DNA of 64,000 nt from Stratiformator vulcanicus (GTDB taxonomy: Bacteria; Planctomycetota; Planctomycetia; Planctomycetales; Planctomycetaceae): NCBI RefSeq assembly GCF_007744515.1, contig NZ_CP036268.1, positions 2,209,712-2,273,711 of the forward strand, given 5' to 3'. Below, one piece after another: positions 45,307 through 55,204 of the stretch (positions are counted from its first letter, which is position 1; the number at the start of each line of letters is the position of its first letter). The notes beneath the pieces were generated by a model, which saw nothing but the letters and a program-made list of their open reading frames with translations, was not told the origin of the DNA and did no database searches. Position numbers and translations under genes: made by a program.

Positions 45307-46914
45307 CTAGCGCTCCGGAAAGAACTTCGCCAGCGTCGCCTCGGTCGGTTTCCATTTTTGCGTGGCGAGCGAAACGATAATGAGCGCCAGCGTCGAGCAG
45401 ACGACCATCGTGAAGACCGGCATCGTCGGGTAGGTCGTGCCGGCGATAGTGAAGTCGAGCGTGTAGCGCTCATCCTCGGCGAAGCCCGATTTCCAGAAGA
45501 GATAGACCCAACTCGAAATCGCCGCCAATATGCAGGCATAAGCCCCCGGCTTCGTCACGCCCCGCCAATACAGGCACCCGAACACGAGCGGGAACAGGGC
45601 GCTGAAACCGCTGAAGCACCATACCCCGAGCACAAACACGGCCCGCGGTTCGAACAGACTGAAGAAGTAGGTCAGAGCCACGATCGCGATGATAAAGCAG
45701 CGTGCCAGCACGACGGTTTGCTTGTCGTTGAAGCGATCTTTTCCGCCGTAGTGGACGGCGATGTCTTCGGTGAACATCGTGCCCAAACAGAGGAACTGGC
45801 TGTCGAGCGACGACATAATCGCCGCGAGGATTCCCGCGGTGAGAAATCCGCCCAGCACTGGCCCGGCGAGCTTCTTCACGAGGAACGGCAGGACGAGATT
45901 CTGGTTGGCCTGAATCGGCGGCGGAATCTGAATCAAATTGCTCGTCGCCCAAGCTCCAACCAGTACGCAGGGCACCCACACGATCATGATAAAGATCGGG
46001 TGCGCGATCACCGGCAGCTTAAACGAGGCGGCGCTCTTGGCCGTCAACCAGTGCTGAAATAAGTGAGGGAACATGCCGACCGACAGCGGCACGAATAGGT
46101 ATGTCAGGAATGCCGACTGCGAGATCCCAATCCGTGTCGCCTTCTCTTTCGGGATCGCTTCGCTCGCCTTTTGGAGTGCGGCGAACAGGGAAGACTCCCC
46201 GGTGAGTTTCGTGGCGATCACATAGAACGTCACCATCCCGAGAATCATGAACACGATCGTTTGGAAGGCGTTCGCCCAGGCTGTTCCTCTCATGCCGCCG
46301 AAGAACACGTAGATCAGCACCACAACGCAGATCGTGAGCGAGGCCAATTCGCGGGGCACTCCGCCCTTCGAACCGGTGGCCATCGTGCCGGGAGTGCCGT
46401 CTTCCGCGGCGTCTCCGTTTTCCAGAAACGAGGGAAATGTCCCCGCTTCAAACGTGCCCTGCGTGACCCCGTTGATCACCCCGCCGGACGCCATCACGCC
46501 GATCAGCAGATACGGAATCACGAGCGTGACGAGAATCGGAAACAGCAGCAGTCCGATCTTGTCGCTTTCGAGCCGGTCGCGAAAGAACTGAATCTGCGTC
46601 GTGTAGCCGTACTTCTTACCCAGCGACCACAGTTTGATGCCGAGCAGAAAGAAACAAAGCGAATGGATGATCCCACTCGACGACGCCAGCATCCCGTAGA
46701 CGCCGATCCCCCGGCTGAACGATTCGCCGGTCGAACCAACAAGGGCAAAGGCCGTCATGGTCGTGCCGAAGATGCTCATCAGGAGCAGAAACGGCCCGAT
46801 CGAATGACTAGCCAGCATGTAGTCTTTGCTGGTGCCGCGAAATAGCGTGCTCGCGAAGATTCCGAGGCCCAGCAACAGCGACAGGTAGATGCCGATAATG
46901 ATTAGCTGTGTCAC
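45307..46914 (-). CDS. Sodium:solute symporter family protein
   Basis: A 535-residue SSS-family transporter with about 13 membrane helices. Helix one (QLIIIGIYLSLLLGLGIFAS), the Na-site region FGTTMTAFALVGSTGESF and GFLTAGILAAIMSSLDSQFL are recognisable. The substrate is not predictable. The gene overlaps the upstream DUF3311 gene by four bases (ATGA at 46911-46914), the usual pairing for this subfamily. Confidence 0.9.
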   Translation of the reverse strand: MTQLIIIGIYLSLLLGLGIFASTLFRGTSKDYMLASHSIGPFLLLMSIFGTTMTAFALVGSTGESFSRGIGVYGMLASSSGIIHSLCFFLLGIKLWSLGKKYGYTTQIQFFRDRLESDKIGLLLFPILVTLVIPYLLIGVMASGGVINGVTQGTFEAGTFPSFLENGDAAEDGTPGTMATGSKGGVPRELASLTICVVVLIYVFFGGMRGTAWANAFQTIVFMILGMVTFYVIATKLTGESSLFAALQKASEAIPKEKATRIGISQSAFLTYLFVPLSVGMFPHLFQHWLTAKSAASFKLPVIAHPIFIMIVWVPCVLVGAWATSNLIQIPPPIQANQNLVLPFLVKKLAGPVLGGFLTAGILAAIMSSLDSQFLCLGTMFTEDIAVHYGGKDRFNDKQTVVLARCFIIAIVALTYFFSLFEPRAVFVLGVWCFSGFSALFPLVFGCLYWRGVTKPGAYACILAAISSWVYLFWKSGFAEDERYTLDFTIAGTTYPTMPVFTMVVCSTLALIIVSLATQKWKPTEATLAKFFPER

Positions 46915-47198
46915 GCCGGCGCCCCCGCTTCTGCATCACCGCCCGGATTGACGGGATTGGCTCGGAATGAACCTGCCTCCGGATTGACCTCGGCCACGGT
47001 TTCTTCGATCAGGTCCTGAGGCCAAGCGAATTTCGTCGCCAGAAACCACGTGAACGCCGCCGCAACGGAAATGCAGGCGTGATAGAACAACCCGATCGGA
47101 ATAAACCCGAACACCAGCGTGGCATCGTCCCAGTACCAGACATCCTGGTGCAGAACGATCAGCAGGACCACCAGGCCCCAAACAACGTAACGCATCAC
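46911..47198 (-). CDS. DUF3311 small membrane protein
   Basis: A 95-residue protein with two helices (about 5-18 and 28-54) and a Pro/Glu-rich tail. VFGFIPIGLFYHACISVAAA is the DUF3311 core. DUF3311 proteins regularly accompany SSS transporters, and here the two genes overlap, so it is probably a small accessory subunit of the symporter. Confidence 0.85.
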   Translation of the reverse strand: MMRYVVWGLVVLLIVLHQDVWYWDDATLVFGFIPIGLFYHACISVAAAFTWFLATKFAWPQDLIEETVAEVNPEAGSFRANPVNPGGDAEAGAPA

Positions 47199-47478
47199 GG
47201 TGAGCGACTCTCAGCTAATGTGACTTGGCAATGACCGACAATCATCGTGCGGGCACAGCCCGCCCTAAGGGTCGCGAGTCTACAGCAACGGAGGACGCTG
47301 TAAAACTCCGCCGGTCTGCGTCGCCGCTTGAGCCGCTCAGGCGGTCCAGACGATGCGATTAGATGGTTATGCCCGAGAGCCTTCCGCTCAGAGATCGCAC
47401 TCCGCTCAAGCACCCGTTCAGCAATCAATATCGCCATGCGATGTTTGCTGAACCAGATGAGAGAACAGGCCGCGCTGA

Positions 47479-48795
47479 CTATGACGTCGCAGCCGCCGGT
47501 GTGTCCACCAGTTCCCGCAGTTCGGGCACGTCTTCGCTCATGCAGCGGAACATGTCGTCGAGACCGGGTTTGAAGACGTCGCCGATTAGAATGTCGACGA
47601 TGCCGTCCTTAAATTCGGGGTGCTTCTTGAGGAAGCCGCCGATGCTGAAGTCGTCGCTGTAAAACGCGTAGACGAGTCGGCGGAAGTTCTGAACGCCTTC
47701 CTTGTAGCAGTGTTGCCAGCCCCCCAATTTCTCGGCGGACAGGTCGTTCGCTTCCAAAGCTCGCACGACAGCATCGGCTCCGTATTCGCCACTTTTGAGT
47801 GCGAGGAAGACGCCGGAAGAGTAGACCGGATCGATGAATCCGTACGCGTCTCCGACCGAGACCCAGCCTTCACCCGAGCCTCTTGACGAGTAATAGCTGA
47901 AGTCTTTCGTCGTGAAGAACTCTTTCACACGCGTCGCGCCTTCGAGCCGTCGCATGATGCCGGGCGACTTCTCGACCTCCTCCATGTAGGTTGCTTCGGG
48001 TGACGTGCGGTGCTTGCCGAACATATGCGCCATGTCGCCGGTGCAGCCGACGCTCGTGATGCCGTCGGAGAGCGGAATGAACCAGAACCAGGTCTTCTTG
48101 TCGGCCCCGGCAATGATCAGGGTGCAACCTTCGTCCCGTTCGCCGGGATCTCGCTTCGCATCTTTCCAATAGGTCCAGATGGTGCCCTTTTTCAGCTTCG
48201 GATCGGGATCACGCAGGCCGAGCCGGTTGGCGATGAACGCCGACTGCCCCGTCGCGTCCATAATCACCTTCGATTCGATCTCTCGCACGACGCGATCGTC
48301 GCCGTGGCCCAGCCGCACCTTCACACCCGCGGCACGCTCGCCGTCCCATAGGACGTCCATCACGTGCGCATCGGTGCGAACCGTCGTTCCTTTCTCGCGG
48401 GCGTTGTCGACGAGCATCTTGTCGAACTGGCCCCGCTCGACCTGCCAGGTCACGCTGCTTTCGCAGTCTTTGTAGGTGTCGAAATAAAACGGGGCGGACT
48501 CCTTGCCCGTCTCGTTCACGAATTGAACGCTGTATTTCTTGGGGAAGGCAGAATCCTTGAGTCGATCGATCAACCCGAGTCGTTTCAGGGACCAATACGT
48601 CTCCGGGATCAGTGACTCACCGACGTGAAATCTGGGAATTGCCTGCCGCTCGAGCAGCAAAGTCGAATAGCCCGCCTCCGCGACGATGGCCGCGGAGGCA
48701 GCCCCCGCGGGACCGGCGCCCAGTAAGATCACATCATACGAATCAGACAGCTCGGGCTGAGGCCCGTTGTCGATTGTCGGCTCCGTTTGAATCAT
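47479..48795 (-). CDS. Flavin-dependent halogenase-like oxidoreductase
   Basis: A 438-residue FAD protein. The FAD motif is LLGAGPAGAASAA (Gly26, 28, 31). The segment RFHVGESLIPET (55-66) is usual in phenol-type halogenases. WFWFIP at 236-241 fits the WxWxIP motif, and F320-x-x-P-x-x-S-x-G (FIDPVYSSG) fits the second halogenase signature. A conserved GD (315-316) completes the FAD site. The halogenase Lys may be Lys86 or Lys87, which I cannot decide. Related reductases (geranylgeranyl reductase group) share the fold, so activity is not certain. The ATG at 48795 is preferred to 48846. It follows a chorismate-lyase-like gene by 100 bases on the same strand. Confidence 0.82.
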   Translation of the reverse strand: MIQTEPTIDNGPQPELSDSYDVILLGAGPAGAASAAIVAEAGYSTLLLERQAIPRFHVGESLIPETYWSLKRLGLIDRLKDSAFPKKYSVQFVNETGKESAPFYFDTYKDCESSVTWQVERGQFDKMLVDNAREKGTTVRTDAHVMDVLWDGERAAGVKVRLGHGDDRVVREIESKVIMDATGQSAFIANRLGLRDPDPKLKKGTIWTYWKDAKRDPGERDEGCTLIIAGADKKTWFWFIPLSDGITSVGCTGDMAHMFGKHRTSPEATYMEEVEKSPGIMRRLEGATRVKEFFTTKDFSYYSSRGSGEGWVSVGDAYGFIDPVYSSGVFLALKSGEYGADAVVRALEANDLSAEKLGGWQHCYKEGVQNFRRLVYAFYSDDFSIGGFLKKHPEFKDGIVDILIGDVFKPGLDDMFRCMSEDVPELRELVDTPAAATS

Positions 48796-48895
48796 TCTTC
48801 GAACCCGAGTCTGCAAACCCTGTTGATACGGCGGCTTGCCCGGCATTTCAGCGCACCGGCAACCCCTACCTAATGATATCGGTCATTATCGATTC

Positions 48896-49438
48896 TTAGG
48901 CAAGTGGGGCGGAGATTTCCAGCAAATCGACGGCCGGCTTACCGTCGCAAAAGATCGTCGCGAGCCGCCCGTACACTTCGCGACCGACCTCGCATTCAAG
49001 AAGTGATGCCAGCCGCGGGCCGATTTCAACGCGAAGAAGGGCACCCAAGTCAACGTGTCGTAACACGTTGTGTCGAATGAGTACCCGCCCCAGCGGCGTC
49101 TCCTTCGAGAGAATCTCTTTGCGAACGTCGTCGCCGACCCATGAGAAGTCGAACTTCACCAGTCCGTATTGGACGACCTTGTCCGTCCCCGTTTTCGTCA
49201 GCGTGATCTCGCGATAATAGACGTCGCCTTCGAGTCGCTCGCGGATCACGTTCACGTCGACCGTCGACTCGTGCTTCGCCTCCATCGCGACCGTCATGTG
49301 CTCGTCGTGCGCGAGCAGGCAGCGATAGTTCTCGGGCACCATCGCCGCGGGGACATGTTCGGCGTGACGAATCAGCTCTCCGCTATCGGCAAACATCCCG
49401 ATCATCGCGTCGAGTTCAGTGAGTGCGTTCATCAGCAT
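48896..49438 (-). CDS. Chorismate-lyase-like protein
   Basis: A 180-residue protein with the UbiC-type fold. The matching features are RCLLAHDEHMTVAMEAKHES, VYYREITLT with Arg76, TPLGR (114-118) and GKPAVDLLEISAPL with Glu174. The Arg, the TPLGR motif and the Glu correspond to active-site and structural residues of E. coli UbiC (Arg76, the GKTPLGR segment, Glu155). UbiC converts chorismate to 4-hydroxybenzoate and pyruvate. Close relatives may make other products or act as ligand-binding domains. It is first in a two-gene unit with the halogenase-like gene, which could use a hydroxybenzoate. Confidence 0.78.
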   Translation of the reverse strand: MLMNALTELDAMIGMFADSGELIRHAEHVPAAMVPENYRCLLAHDEHMTVAMEAKHESTVDVNVIRERLEGDVYYREITLTKTGTDKVVQYGLVKFDFSWVGDDVRKEILSKETPLGRVLIRHNVLRHVDLGALLRVEIGPRLASLLECEVGREVYGRLATIFCDGKPAVDLLEISAPLA

Positions 49439-49634
49439 TCTCCGGTCGGGAAATATCTTCCGACACGAGCAGTGACCTATCCTCTGGGACGGCGACCAGA
49501 AGCATTCCGCCTACAAATCCGAAAGGACCGCCGCCTCAACCCGCTCAGCTCTCGGGCTGTTCGCAAACGAAAGCATCGCCGAACCAAGGCTCATGAGCAA
49601 CGCCTCCGCAGTCAAATTAGCACTCGCGCGATCT

Positions 49635-50441
49635 TCAGAAAGGACTGCCGCCATTACCGTCCTGCGGATTCGCCAGATTCGAAAGCACCTCGCGGTCGAT
49701 GTCCGGCGAGAGCGTTTGGACCGCTCCGTCCGCGAAGACGAAATTCACCACCCCGTCTCGCCAAGCTGCGCCATAGGCGTTCGGTCCGCCGCCTAAGCCA
49801 TTAGCCGGATCTCTTTGAGTTCCCGGCTTCGCCCACGGCGGATACGCGGCATTGATTTCGCCGATTATGAGGGTATTTGAGAGGCCGTCGGTGATAGCCC
49901 TGATACGTGACACGCGGTCGTCGGTAAAGACTTGAGAATTCGCTTCGTAATTGCTGATTCCATAGCCGTTGACGACTTCATCCGTGCTGACGCCGGGATT
50001 CAGGAACACCGGCATCGGTTCTGAGAAAACGGCCTCGTTGACCGGCGAATCCCAAGGCTGAGTCTTGTCGATCGACTCATACAAGAAGTCGTAGTCGAGG
50101 AAGGGGAGCATCTGCGACCGCCAGCTTCGGGCGGGTGGATTTTCGATCCCTTCGGTATAGGTCACGTCGTTCCCGGCCGGACCGCTCGGAAATGCCTGGC
50201 GCAAGTCGTGGAAGTTATGCGCCGCGAGTGCCTGCTGCCTCAGATTGTTTTGGCTTTGCGCGCGCCGTGCCGCTTCCCTGGCCGCCTGCACGGCAGGAAG
50301 CAGCAACGCGACTCCGCAGCAAGCAACGATGCTCAGCCCGCCGACGGCCACCGAGAGAATCACGACAATGATGACCGTCGAATTTGAACTCTTCTTCTTC
50401 GCCGGACGTCTGGGCTGTTGGTCTTGAGAATCATCAGACAT
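49635..50441 (-). CDS. DUF1559 family protein (single domain)
   Basis: A 268-residue membrane-anchored protein. A basic N-terminal tail (RRPAKKKSSN) is followed by a helix (about 21-50, VIIVVILSVAVGGLSIVACC) and the pilin-like AAREAARRAQSQNNLRQ. Conserved DUF1559 features follow: PSGPAGNDV, the WRSQMLPFLDYDFLYESID block, the DGLSNTLIIGE motif and a late VNFVFADGAV (DG). The usual pilin leader with KRxGFTLIELLV is missing, so it is not a classic pseudopilin. Function is unknown; the family is abundant in planctomycetes. Confidence 0.85.
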   Translation of the reverse strand: MSDDSQDQQPRRPAKKKSSNSTVIIVVILSVAVGGLSIVACCGVALLLPAVQAAREAARRAQSQNNLRQQALAAHNFHDLRQAFPSGPAGNDVTYTEGIENPPARSWRSQMLPFLDYDFLYESIDKTQPWDSPVNEAVFSEPMPVFLNPGVSTDEVVNGYGISNYEANSQVFTDDRVSRIRAITDGLSNTLIIGEINAAYPPWAKPGTQRDPANGLGGGPNAYGAAWRDGVVNFVFADGAVQTLSPDIDREVLSNLANPQDGNGGSPF

Positions 50442-50570
50442 CGTTCTGAGCTCGCTGTTGATCGAGGTGACATTTGTCGCTTATGGCACGAGTATGCGTC
50501 GGCGGCGCGAAAATGTCATTCGAAAAACAGTTCGATTCCAACAGAGAACGAACCGAAGATTTGCGGAAGC

Positions 50571-50867
50571 TCAGATCACCGAAAACGACGGGTCGAGCGA
50601 CACGGCTCCGATCTCTGGATTCTGATTGTCTTGTTCGCCCTCCGGCAGATCACCAGGGCCGAACAACGCCAAGGAGTAGGCCAGCACCGCCACGACTCCG
50701 AGGCCGAGAACGGCGATCACCCCGCACGTCAGCAGCGCACCGCTGTTCGATTTGGCCGGGAAGTTCGGGTCCCGCTGCGGAGCGTGAGCATTGCTCTCGT
50801 TCGCCGGGATGACATCACCCGGCTGTTCAGGAAACGGCGGCTGGGGTTCTGCTTGCGAGATATTCGA
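50571..50867 (-). pseudogene. Possible small membrane protein remnant without a canonical start codon
   Basis: A frame of 98 codons, read on the minus strand from just after a TAA at 50868-50870 to a TGA at 50571-50573. It looks coding: a Pro-rich stretch (QAEPQPPFPEQPGDVIPANE), a 22-residue hydrophobic helix (LLTCGVIAVLGLGVVAVLAY) and an acidic tail. No ATG, GTG or TTG lies before the helix in frame, and I found no alternative start. It may be a broken gene or use an unusual start. It sits between two DUF1559 genes. Confidence 0.45.
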
Positions 50868-51007
50868 TTATTTATGAACGAAGACTTAGTTGCTCACTCA
50901 ATTAAATGAGCAGTCGCTCGAATTGCCCACCGGTCAAACCCTCAATTCTCGCTAAAGATTGCACCGACCTTCTACCCGCTCGTCGCACGACAAAACCGTC
51001 GACTCAA

Positions 51008-52585
51008 TTAATACGTCGGCGTGTCACCTGCTGCCGGTGTAGATATATGTTTGAGCGCCTGCGAAGAAATATTGTAGGTCATTTTCATCACCCGCCCGTC
51101 GGCAAGCAATATGAAGCAAAATTCTCCATTGCCGCCCATTTGATCGGGATTTGATCCGAATCCGAGGGCCGGATCACGCGAGGCATTCGGGTCGCCCCAA
51201 GGGCGAAAGTGCGAATTGACTTGGCCCATCATAATCGTGTTGCTGGTACCGTCCGAAATCGTCTGATAGCTGGGGCTTACGACTTTTCCGTCAACTTCAA
51301 TTTTGAACAAGCGGCTGTTCGGTGCAATGTGCGACAGAGCATACCCCTTTGGGCCGACAGCGGACTGATCCGGCCATTGGTAAAAGTTCTCGATTCGTGT
51401 GCCGTAAGCACGCCGGTTTTGCGATGAATCCCACGACGCGTTGCGGTCAATCGCGTTGAATGTCGTTTGCTGTCCCAAGTGCGGAAGCAGTGAAGCGAAC
51501 ACGCTGAGCTTCGAAGTATCAGCCGCGTCGGGTATTTCCGTTGGTCCGCTTGGGAAATGACCATGAACATTATGGTGCGCATGGGACGCTTTACCGATCT
51601 CCTTCAGCCGCTCCTTACCATCAATTGGTCGACCACCATTCGGACGGAGTCCCTCTGGAATTGAAGCCGAAGTTTGAGCTGTTGGATTCACTTTTGCGTC
51701 CAAGCTCGCCACATCGAATTCGTTTCCGTCAGACGGATTGGCAAGGTAACCCAGAACTCGTCGGTCAATGTTGTTTGAGATCGGACGGACCGAGCCGTCG
51801 CCCAGGGTGAAGTACACGACATTCTCCCCGGCAATCGTCCAGGGAGAGCCGAAGCGATCTGGGCCGCCACCAAGTCCGATGGCGGGATTGCGCGCTGTGC
51901 CCGGCTTTCCCCAAGCGGGAAGGGCGGCATTGACCTCTCCGATGAATAGCGTGTTCGATGCGCCGTCGGTGATTTCCTTCCGCGACATCACTTTGTCGGA
52001 CCGGAAGACCAGCGAATTTGCCTCGTAAGTGCTGACGCCGTACGGCCCGGGAGTGCCATCCGGGTTCAGGGCCGGATTCACAAATTCCGGTATCGACTCG
52101 GCGAACACAGCCGCATTTTGCGGGGCATCCCACGCCGCGGTTTTGTCGATGCGGTCGAAGAGGTCCGGATGACCGACGAATGGAAGCAGGTGCGTTCGCC
52201 AACTTCGGTCGGCTTCATCTGAGCGAAACAGTTTTTCATTTCCAGCCGGCCCCGAGGGTAGGACGACATAGACGTCCTGAAAGTTATGCGTGCCGAGGGC
52301 GACCTGCTTCAGGTCGTTCCTGCTGTGAGATCGTCGCTCCGCCTTGCGCGCCTGCGTCATCGCCGGGAAAAGAAACGCCCCGCAGCAAACCAGCATTGCC
52401 AGCCCGCCGCCTGCCACGATCGCAATGATAATGACAGCCGGGTTTCGTCCGCTCTTCTTTCGCTTGCGGCCTCCCGATCGCTTCTTCGAGCTATTTCCCC
52501 CCGGTTTTTTTCGGCGAGGCGGTGGGGCACCGGGTTGCGATGGGCGGCGGCGGCGACGCGGGGGCAGACCGGAATCACTGGGCAT
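51008..52585 (-). CDS. DUF1559 family protein with two tandem domains
   Basis: A 525-residue protein. Very basic N-terminus (RRRRPSQPGAPPPRRKKPGG), one membrane helix (49-75), then two DUF1559-type domains: about 76-300 (ARKAERRSHSRNDLKQVALG, DGASNTLFIGEVNAALPAWG) and about 330-525 (KERLKEIGKASHAHHNVHG, DGTSNTIMMGQVNSHFRPWG). Each has the LPSGP/FPSGP element and an SNT motif, so an internal duplication is plain. No pilin leader is visible. It is the second of two DUF1559 genes in this stretch. Confidence 0.85.
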   Translation of the reverse strand: MPSDSGLPPRRRRRPSQPGAPPPRRKKPGGNSSKKRSGGRKRKKSGRNPAVIIIAIVAGGGLAMLVCCGAFLFPAMTQARKAERRSHSRNDLKQVALGTHNFQDVYVVLPSGPAGNEKLFRSDEADRSWRTHLLPFVGHPDLFDRIDKTAAWDAPQNAAVFAESIPEFVNPALNPDGTPGPYGVSTYEANSLVFRSDKVMSRKEITDGASNTLFIGEVNAALPAWGKPGTARNPAIGLGGGPDRFGSPWTIAGENVVYFTLGDGSVRPISNNIDRRVLGYLANPSDGNEFDVASLDAKVNPTAQTSASIPEGLRPNGGRPIDGKERLKEIGKASHAHHNVHGHFPSGPTEIPDAADTSKLSVFASLLPHLGQQTTFNAIDRNASWDSSQNRRAYGTRIENFYQWPDQSAVGPKGYALSHIAPNSRLFKIEVDGKVVSPSYQTISDGTSNTIMMGQVNSHFRPWGDPNASRDPALGFGSNPDQMGGNGEFCFILLADGRVMKMTYNISSQALKHISTPAAGDTPTY

Positions 52586-52657
52586 GGCACTTTGAGAAAT
52601 CGAACCAGAAGCAAGAGATGGATCAACGATCGATTATGCCTTGCGGGGAGCCGCTCG

Positions 52658-53968
52658 TCACGTGTAGCGCACTGATCGGTGCTGCGGCTCAAAGTACTCG
52701 GTGAGCAGGCTGTCGACCTGCAATAGGCCTTTGCGGGTGAGCACGATATCGTCCCCTTCGACATTCAAGTAGCCGGCGCGGCTCTGGTTTGCCAGCGGCT
52801 CGGCAAATTCTTCCAGCGGATCGACGCCGAACTTGTTTTTTATGGGGGTCGTGGCGACGCGTCCCTCTTTCATCTGCAGAATGAATTCGCGGATTAATTT
52901 CTGGTGCTCTGTGGGGCGCAGTGCCCGGTTTACCGGCAGTTCGCCCGACGCGACGACCTCCATATAATCTTCAATGCGGTCGTAGTTCTGATAATGCACG
53001 CCTTGCAGATGCCCGAACGAACTGACTCCGGTTGCCAGCAGGTCTGAGCCGCGGAACAAATTGTCGCGATAGATAAAGCGATCGGTCTCGGGATTCTTGA
53101 CGACTTCGTTCCCGCTTGAAACGTGATAGCCTCGCTCCAAGAGGTAATCGATCGCTTCGTTCATCCAGCGGCGTTTTAACTCCCAGCCGGCGATCGGTGA
53201 CGTTACGCCCGACTCCTTCATCTCTTTGGAAATCACCGTGTTGTGCGGCAGTTCCATTTGATAAATGGTGATGTTGTCAGGGTCCATCTCTGCGGCTTTC
53301 TCAACGCATTGCATCCAGTTCTCATCAGTTTCGCCGATCATCCCGGCGATCAGGTCGATATTCACCTGCGGAAAGTCGGCCGCTTTAATCCACTCGTAAG
53401 CCTTGAATACTTCCGGCGACAGGTGCGCCCGACCGTTCGCTTCGAGGATGGTGTCGTTAAAGTTCTCGACGCCCAGTGAAACTCGCGTGACGCCGATTTC
53501 CTTCATCGTCTGAACTTTGCCCTCGTTCAGCGTGCCTGGCTCGCACTCGAAGGTAACCTCCTGCGCGGTCTCCCAATTCAAGTGTTGTTGCAGCCGATCT
53601 CGCAGCGAAATTAATTGCTTCGAACTGATGTAGCTGGGCGTTCCGCCGCCGAAGTAGGCATAGTCGAGGGTCCGATCACGAGCGACCGGTTTCGCCGCCA
53701 GCAATTCGAACTCTTTCTCGAGAGCATCGACGTAATCTTGAATCGTCTTCGCGTTCTGCTTCGTGTAGACGCGGAAATAGCAGAACTTGCAGCGCTTCCG
53801 GCAAAACGGAATGTGCATATAGAGTCCGAACGGCACAGTACGGTCGGGCTCGGAATCGAGGGTATCGTGGATTTCGCTGACGTACTCGCTCTTCCACTGG
53901 GAAAACGGCGGGTAGTTCGAAACGAAATAACTGCCGATCTCGGTCTTTGGCGCGGTGTCAGTGGACAT
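52658..53968 (-). CDS. Radical SAM protein of HemN/HemW family
   Basis: A 436-residue enzyme. The cluster motif is Cys56-x3-Cys60-x2-Cys63 in [64 protein letters not shown] and [16 protein letters not shown] follow the coproporphyrinogen dehydrogenase/HemW core. The C-terminal HemN-like region (about 300-430) is present but lacks an obvious match to strict HemN determinants, so it could be a HemW-type heme protein or another relative. It is preceded by no close partner. Confidence 0.85.
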   Translation of the reverse strand: MSTDTAPKTEIGSYFVSNYPPFSQWKSEYVSEIHDTLDSEPDRTVPFGLYMHIPFCRKRCKFCYFRVYTKQNAKTIQDYVDALEKEFELLAAKPVARDRTLDYAYFGGGTPSYISSKQLISLRDRLQQHLNWETAQEVTFECEPGTLNEGKVQTMKEIGVTRVSLGVENFNDTILEANGRAHLSPEVFKAYEWIKAADFPQVNIDLIAGMIGETDENWMQCVEKAAEMDPDNITIYQMELPHNTVISKEMKESGVTSPIAGWELKRRWMNEAIDYLLERGYHVSSGNEVVKNPETDRFIYRDNLFRGSDLLATGVSSFGHLQGVHYQNYDRIEDYMEVVASGELPVNRALRPTEHQKLIREFILQMKEGRVATTPIKNKFGVDPLEEFAEPLANQSRAGYLNVEGDDIVLTRKGLLQVDSLLTEYFEPQHRSVRYT

Positions 53969-54037
53969 GACTGGTTCCGATAAGAAGGAATCGCTCTTCT
54001 GTAATTAAAATCTCAGATCGCGTTCTTGTTGCGATGT

Positions 54038-55204
54038 TTATTCACCCAAGCACCACAGACGTCCGGTCGCGCCTTCGGTACCGATGACGAGAGACTTCTC
54101 GGCGATAGCCGGTGAGGCTACGACTGAATTGCGCAGGTTATGCTCTTCGAGCACTTCGCCGGTTTTAAGGTCGATTTCATAGAGCTTTCGATCAGACGAC
54201 CCGACAAAGACACGGTTTCCCGATATCACGGGAGAACTATCGACCCGGCCGCGGGTCAACACTGACCAGATTTTCTCTCCGGTCTTGCGATCGACGCAAT
54301 AAATCGATTTATCGCGTCCACCGATAACGACCCGGTCGTCACTGACTGCCACGCAGGAGTGAATCGGGAGTTCGCGATCGCTCCCTTGAAAGGTCCAGAC
54401 GTTCTTTTTCTTTCGCCAGTCGATTGCGACGATTTCGCCGCGATAATTTCCTAGATAAAGCAGCCCGTCGCGGACGGCCGGAGACGAGATGAGATAGGTT
54501 CCCAACGGCATCGCAGCCACCTCGGCGCCGTCTTTAAGATTAATCACCCTCAGCGTTTCATCGCAGCCGGCAATAAAGGTTAAGCCCCGATCGATCGCGG
54601 GAGTGCAATGGACGTAGCCGAGTGTCTCGACCTGCCACAGCTTTGCCCCGCTCGCCGGGTCGAAGCAGTAGAGATTATTGTCATATGATCCGACGACGAG
54701 CCGTCCTTCCACCACCGTCGGTGAGCTGATGATTTCGGCGTCTGTTTGATAGGACCACTTGCGACGACCGCTGTCTGCCTCCACGGCATGAATCACACCG
54801 TCCTCATCGCCGATATAGACAAGTCCGTCAAAGACTGCCGGAGAAGATTTATAACCGGGGGCAAAGTCGTCGGGGCCGGCATCGGGGTCGCTTCGATACG
54901 ACCAGAGTTCGCTGCCGTCCTTCAGGTCCAGACATTTGAGATCGCCCGACAGAAACGCCGCGTAGACTTTGCCGCCCTTGATCGCTGCGGTTGCTTCGAC
55001 CCCGTCGGGTGCATCAATTGACCAGTGGACCTTCAGGTTCTTGGGCAATGTGTCTTTGGCAATCCCCTGCAATTGAGGGTCCTGCCGGAATGACGACCAT
55101 TGCGCGGCGGCCGGAGAAATGAAAACGAAGGCGGCAGACAGGACCGCTACTGCTGTTGTCACTCGCCCCCGGCCACTCGACTCTCGCCACTTTAATAAGC
55201 CCAT
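54038..55204 (-). CDS. PQQ-binding-like beta-propeller protein
   Basis: A 388-residue exported protein with a signal peptide ([14 protein letters not shown], then [20 protein letters not shown]). The body shows seven to eight propeller blades with repeated pattern [40 protein letters not shown] and [19 protein letters not shown]. This is the BamB/PQQ-quinoprotein repeat fold; no clear enzyme residues are visible. The ATG at 55204 overlaps the end of the alcohol dehydrogenase gene by 13 bases, so the two are coupled. It may be a structural or assembly protein. Confidence 0.87.
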   Translation of the reverse strand: MGLLKWRESSGRGRVTTAVAVLSAAFVFISPAAAQWSSFRQDPQLQGIAKDTLPKNLKVHWSIDAPDGVEATAAIKGGKVYAAFLSGDLKCLDLKDGSELWSYRSDPDAGPDDFAPGYKSSPAVFDGLVYIGDEDGVIHAVEADSGRRKWSYQTDAEIISSPTVVEGRLVVGSYDNNLYCFDPASGAKLWQVETLGYVHCTPAIDRGLTFIAGCDETLRVINLKDGAEVAAMPLGTYLISSPAVRDGLLYLGNYRGEIVAIDWRKKKNVWTFQGSDRELPIHSCVAVSDDRVVIGGRDKSIYCVDRKTGEKIWSVLTRGRVDSSPVISGNRVFVGSSDRKLYEIDLKTGEVLEEHNLRNSVVASPAIAEKSLVIGTEGATGRLWCLGE

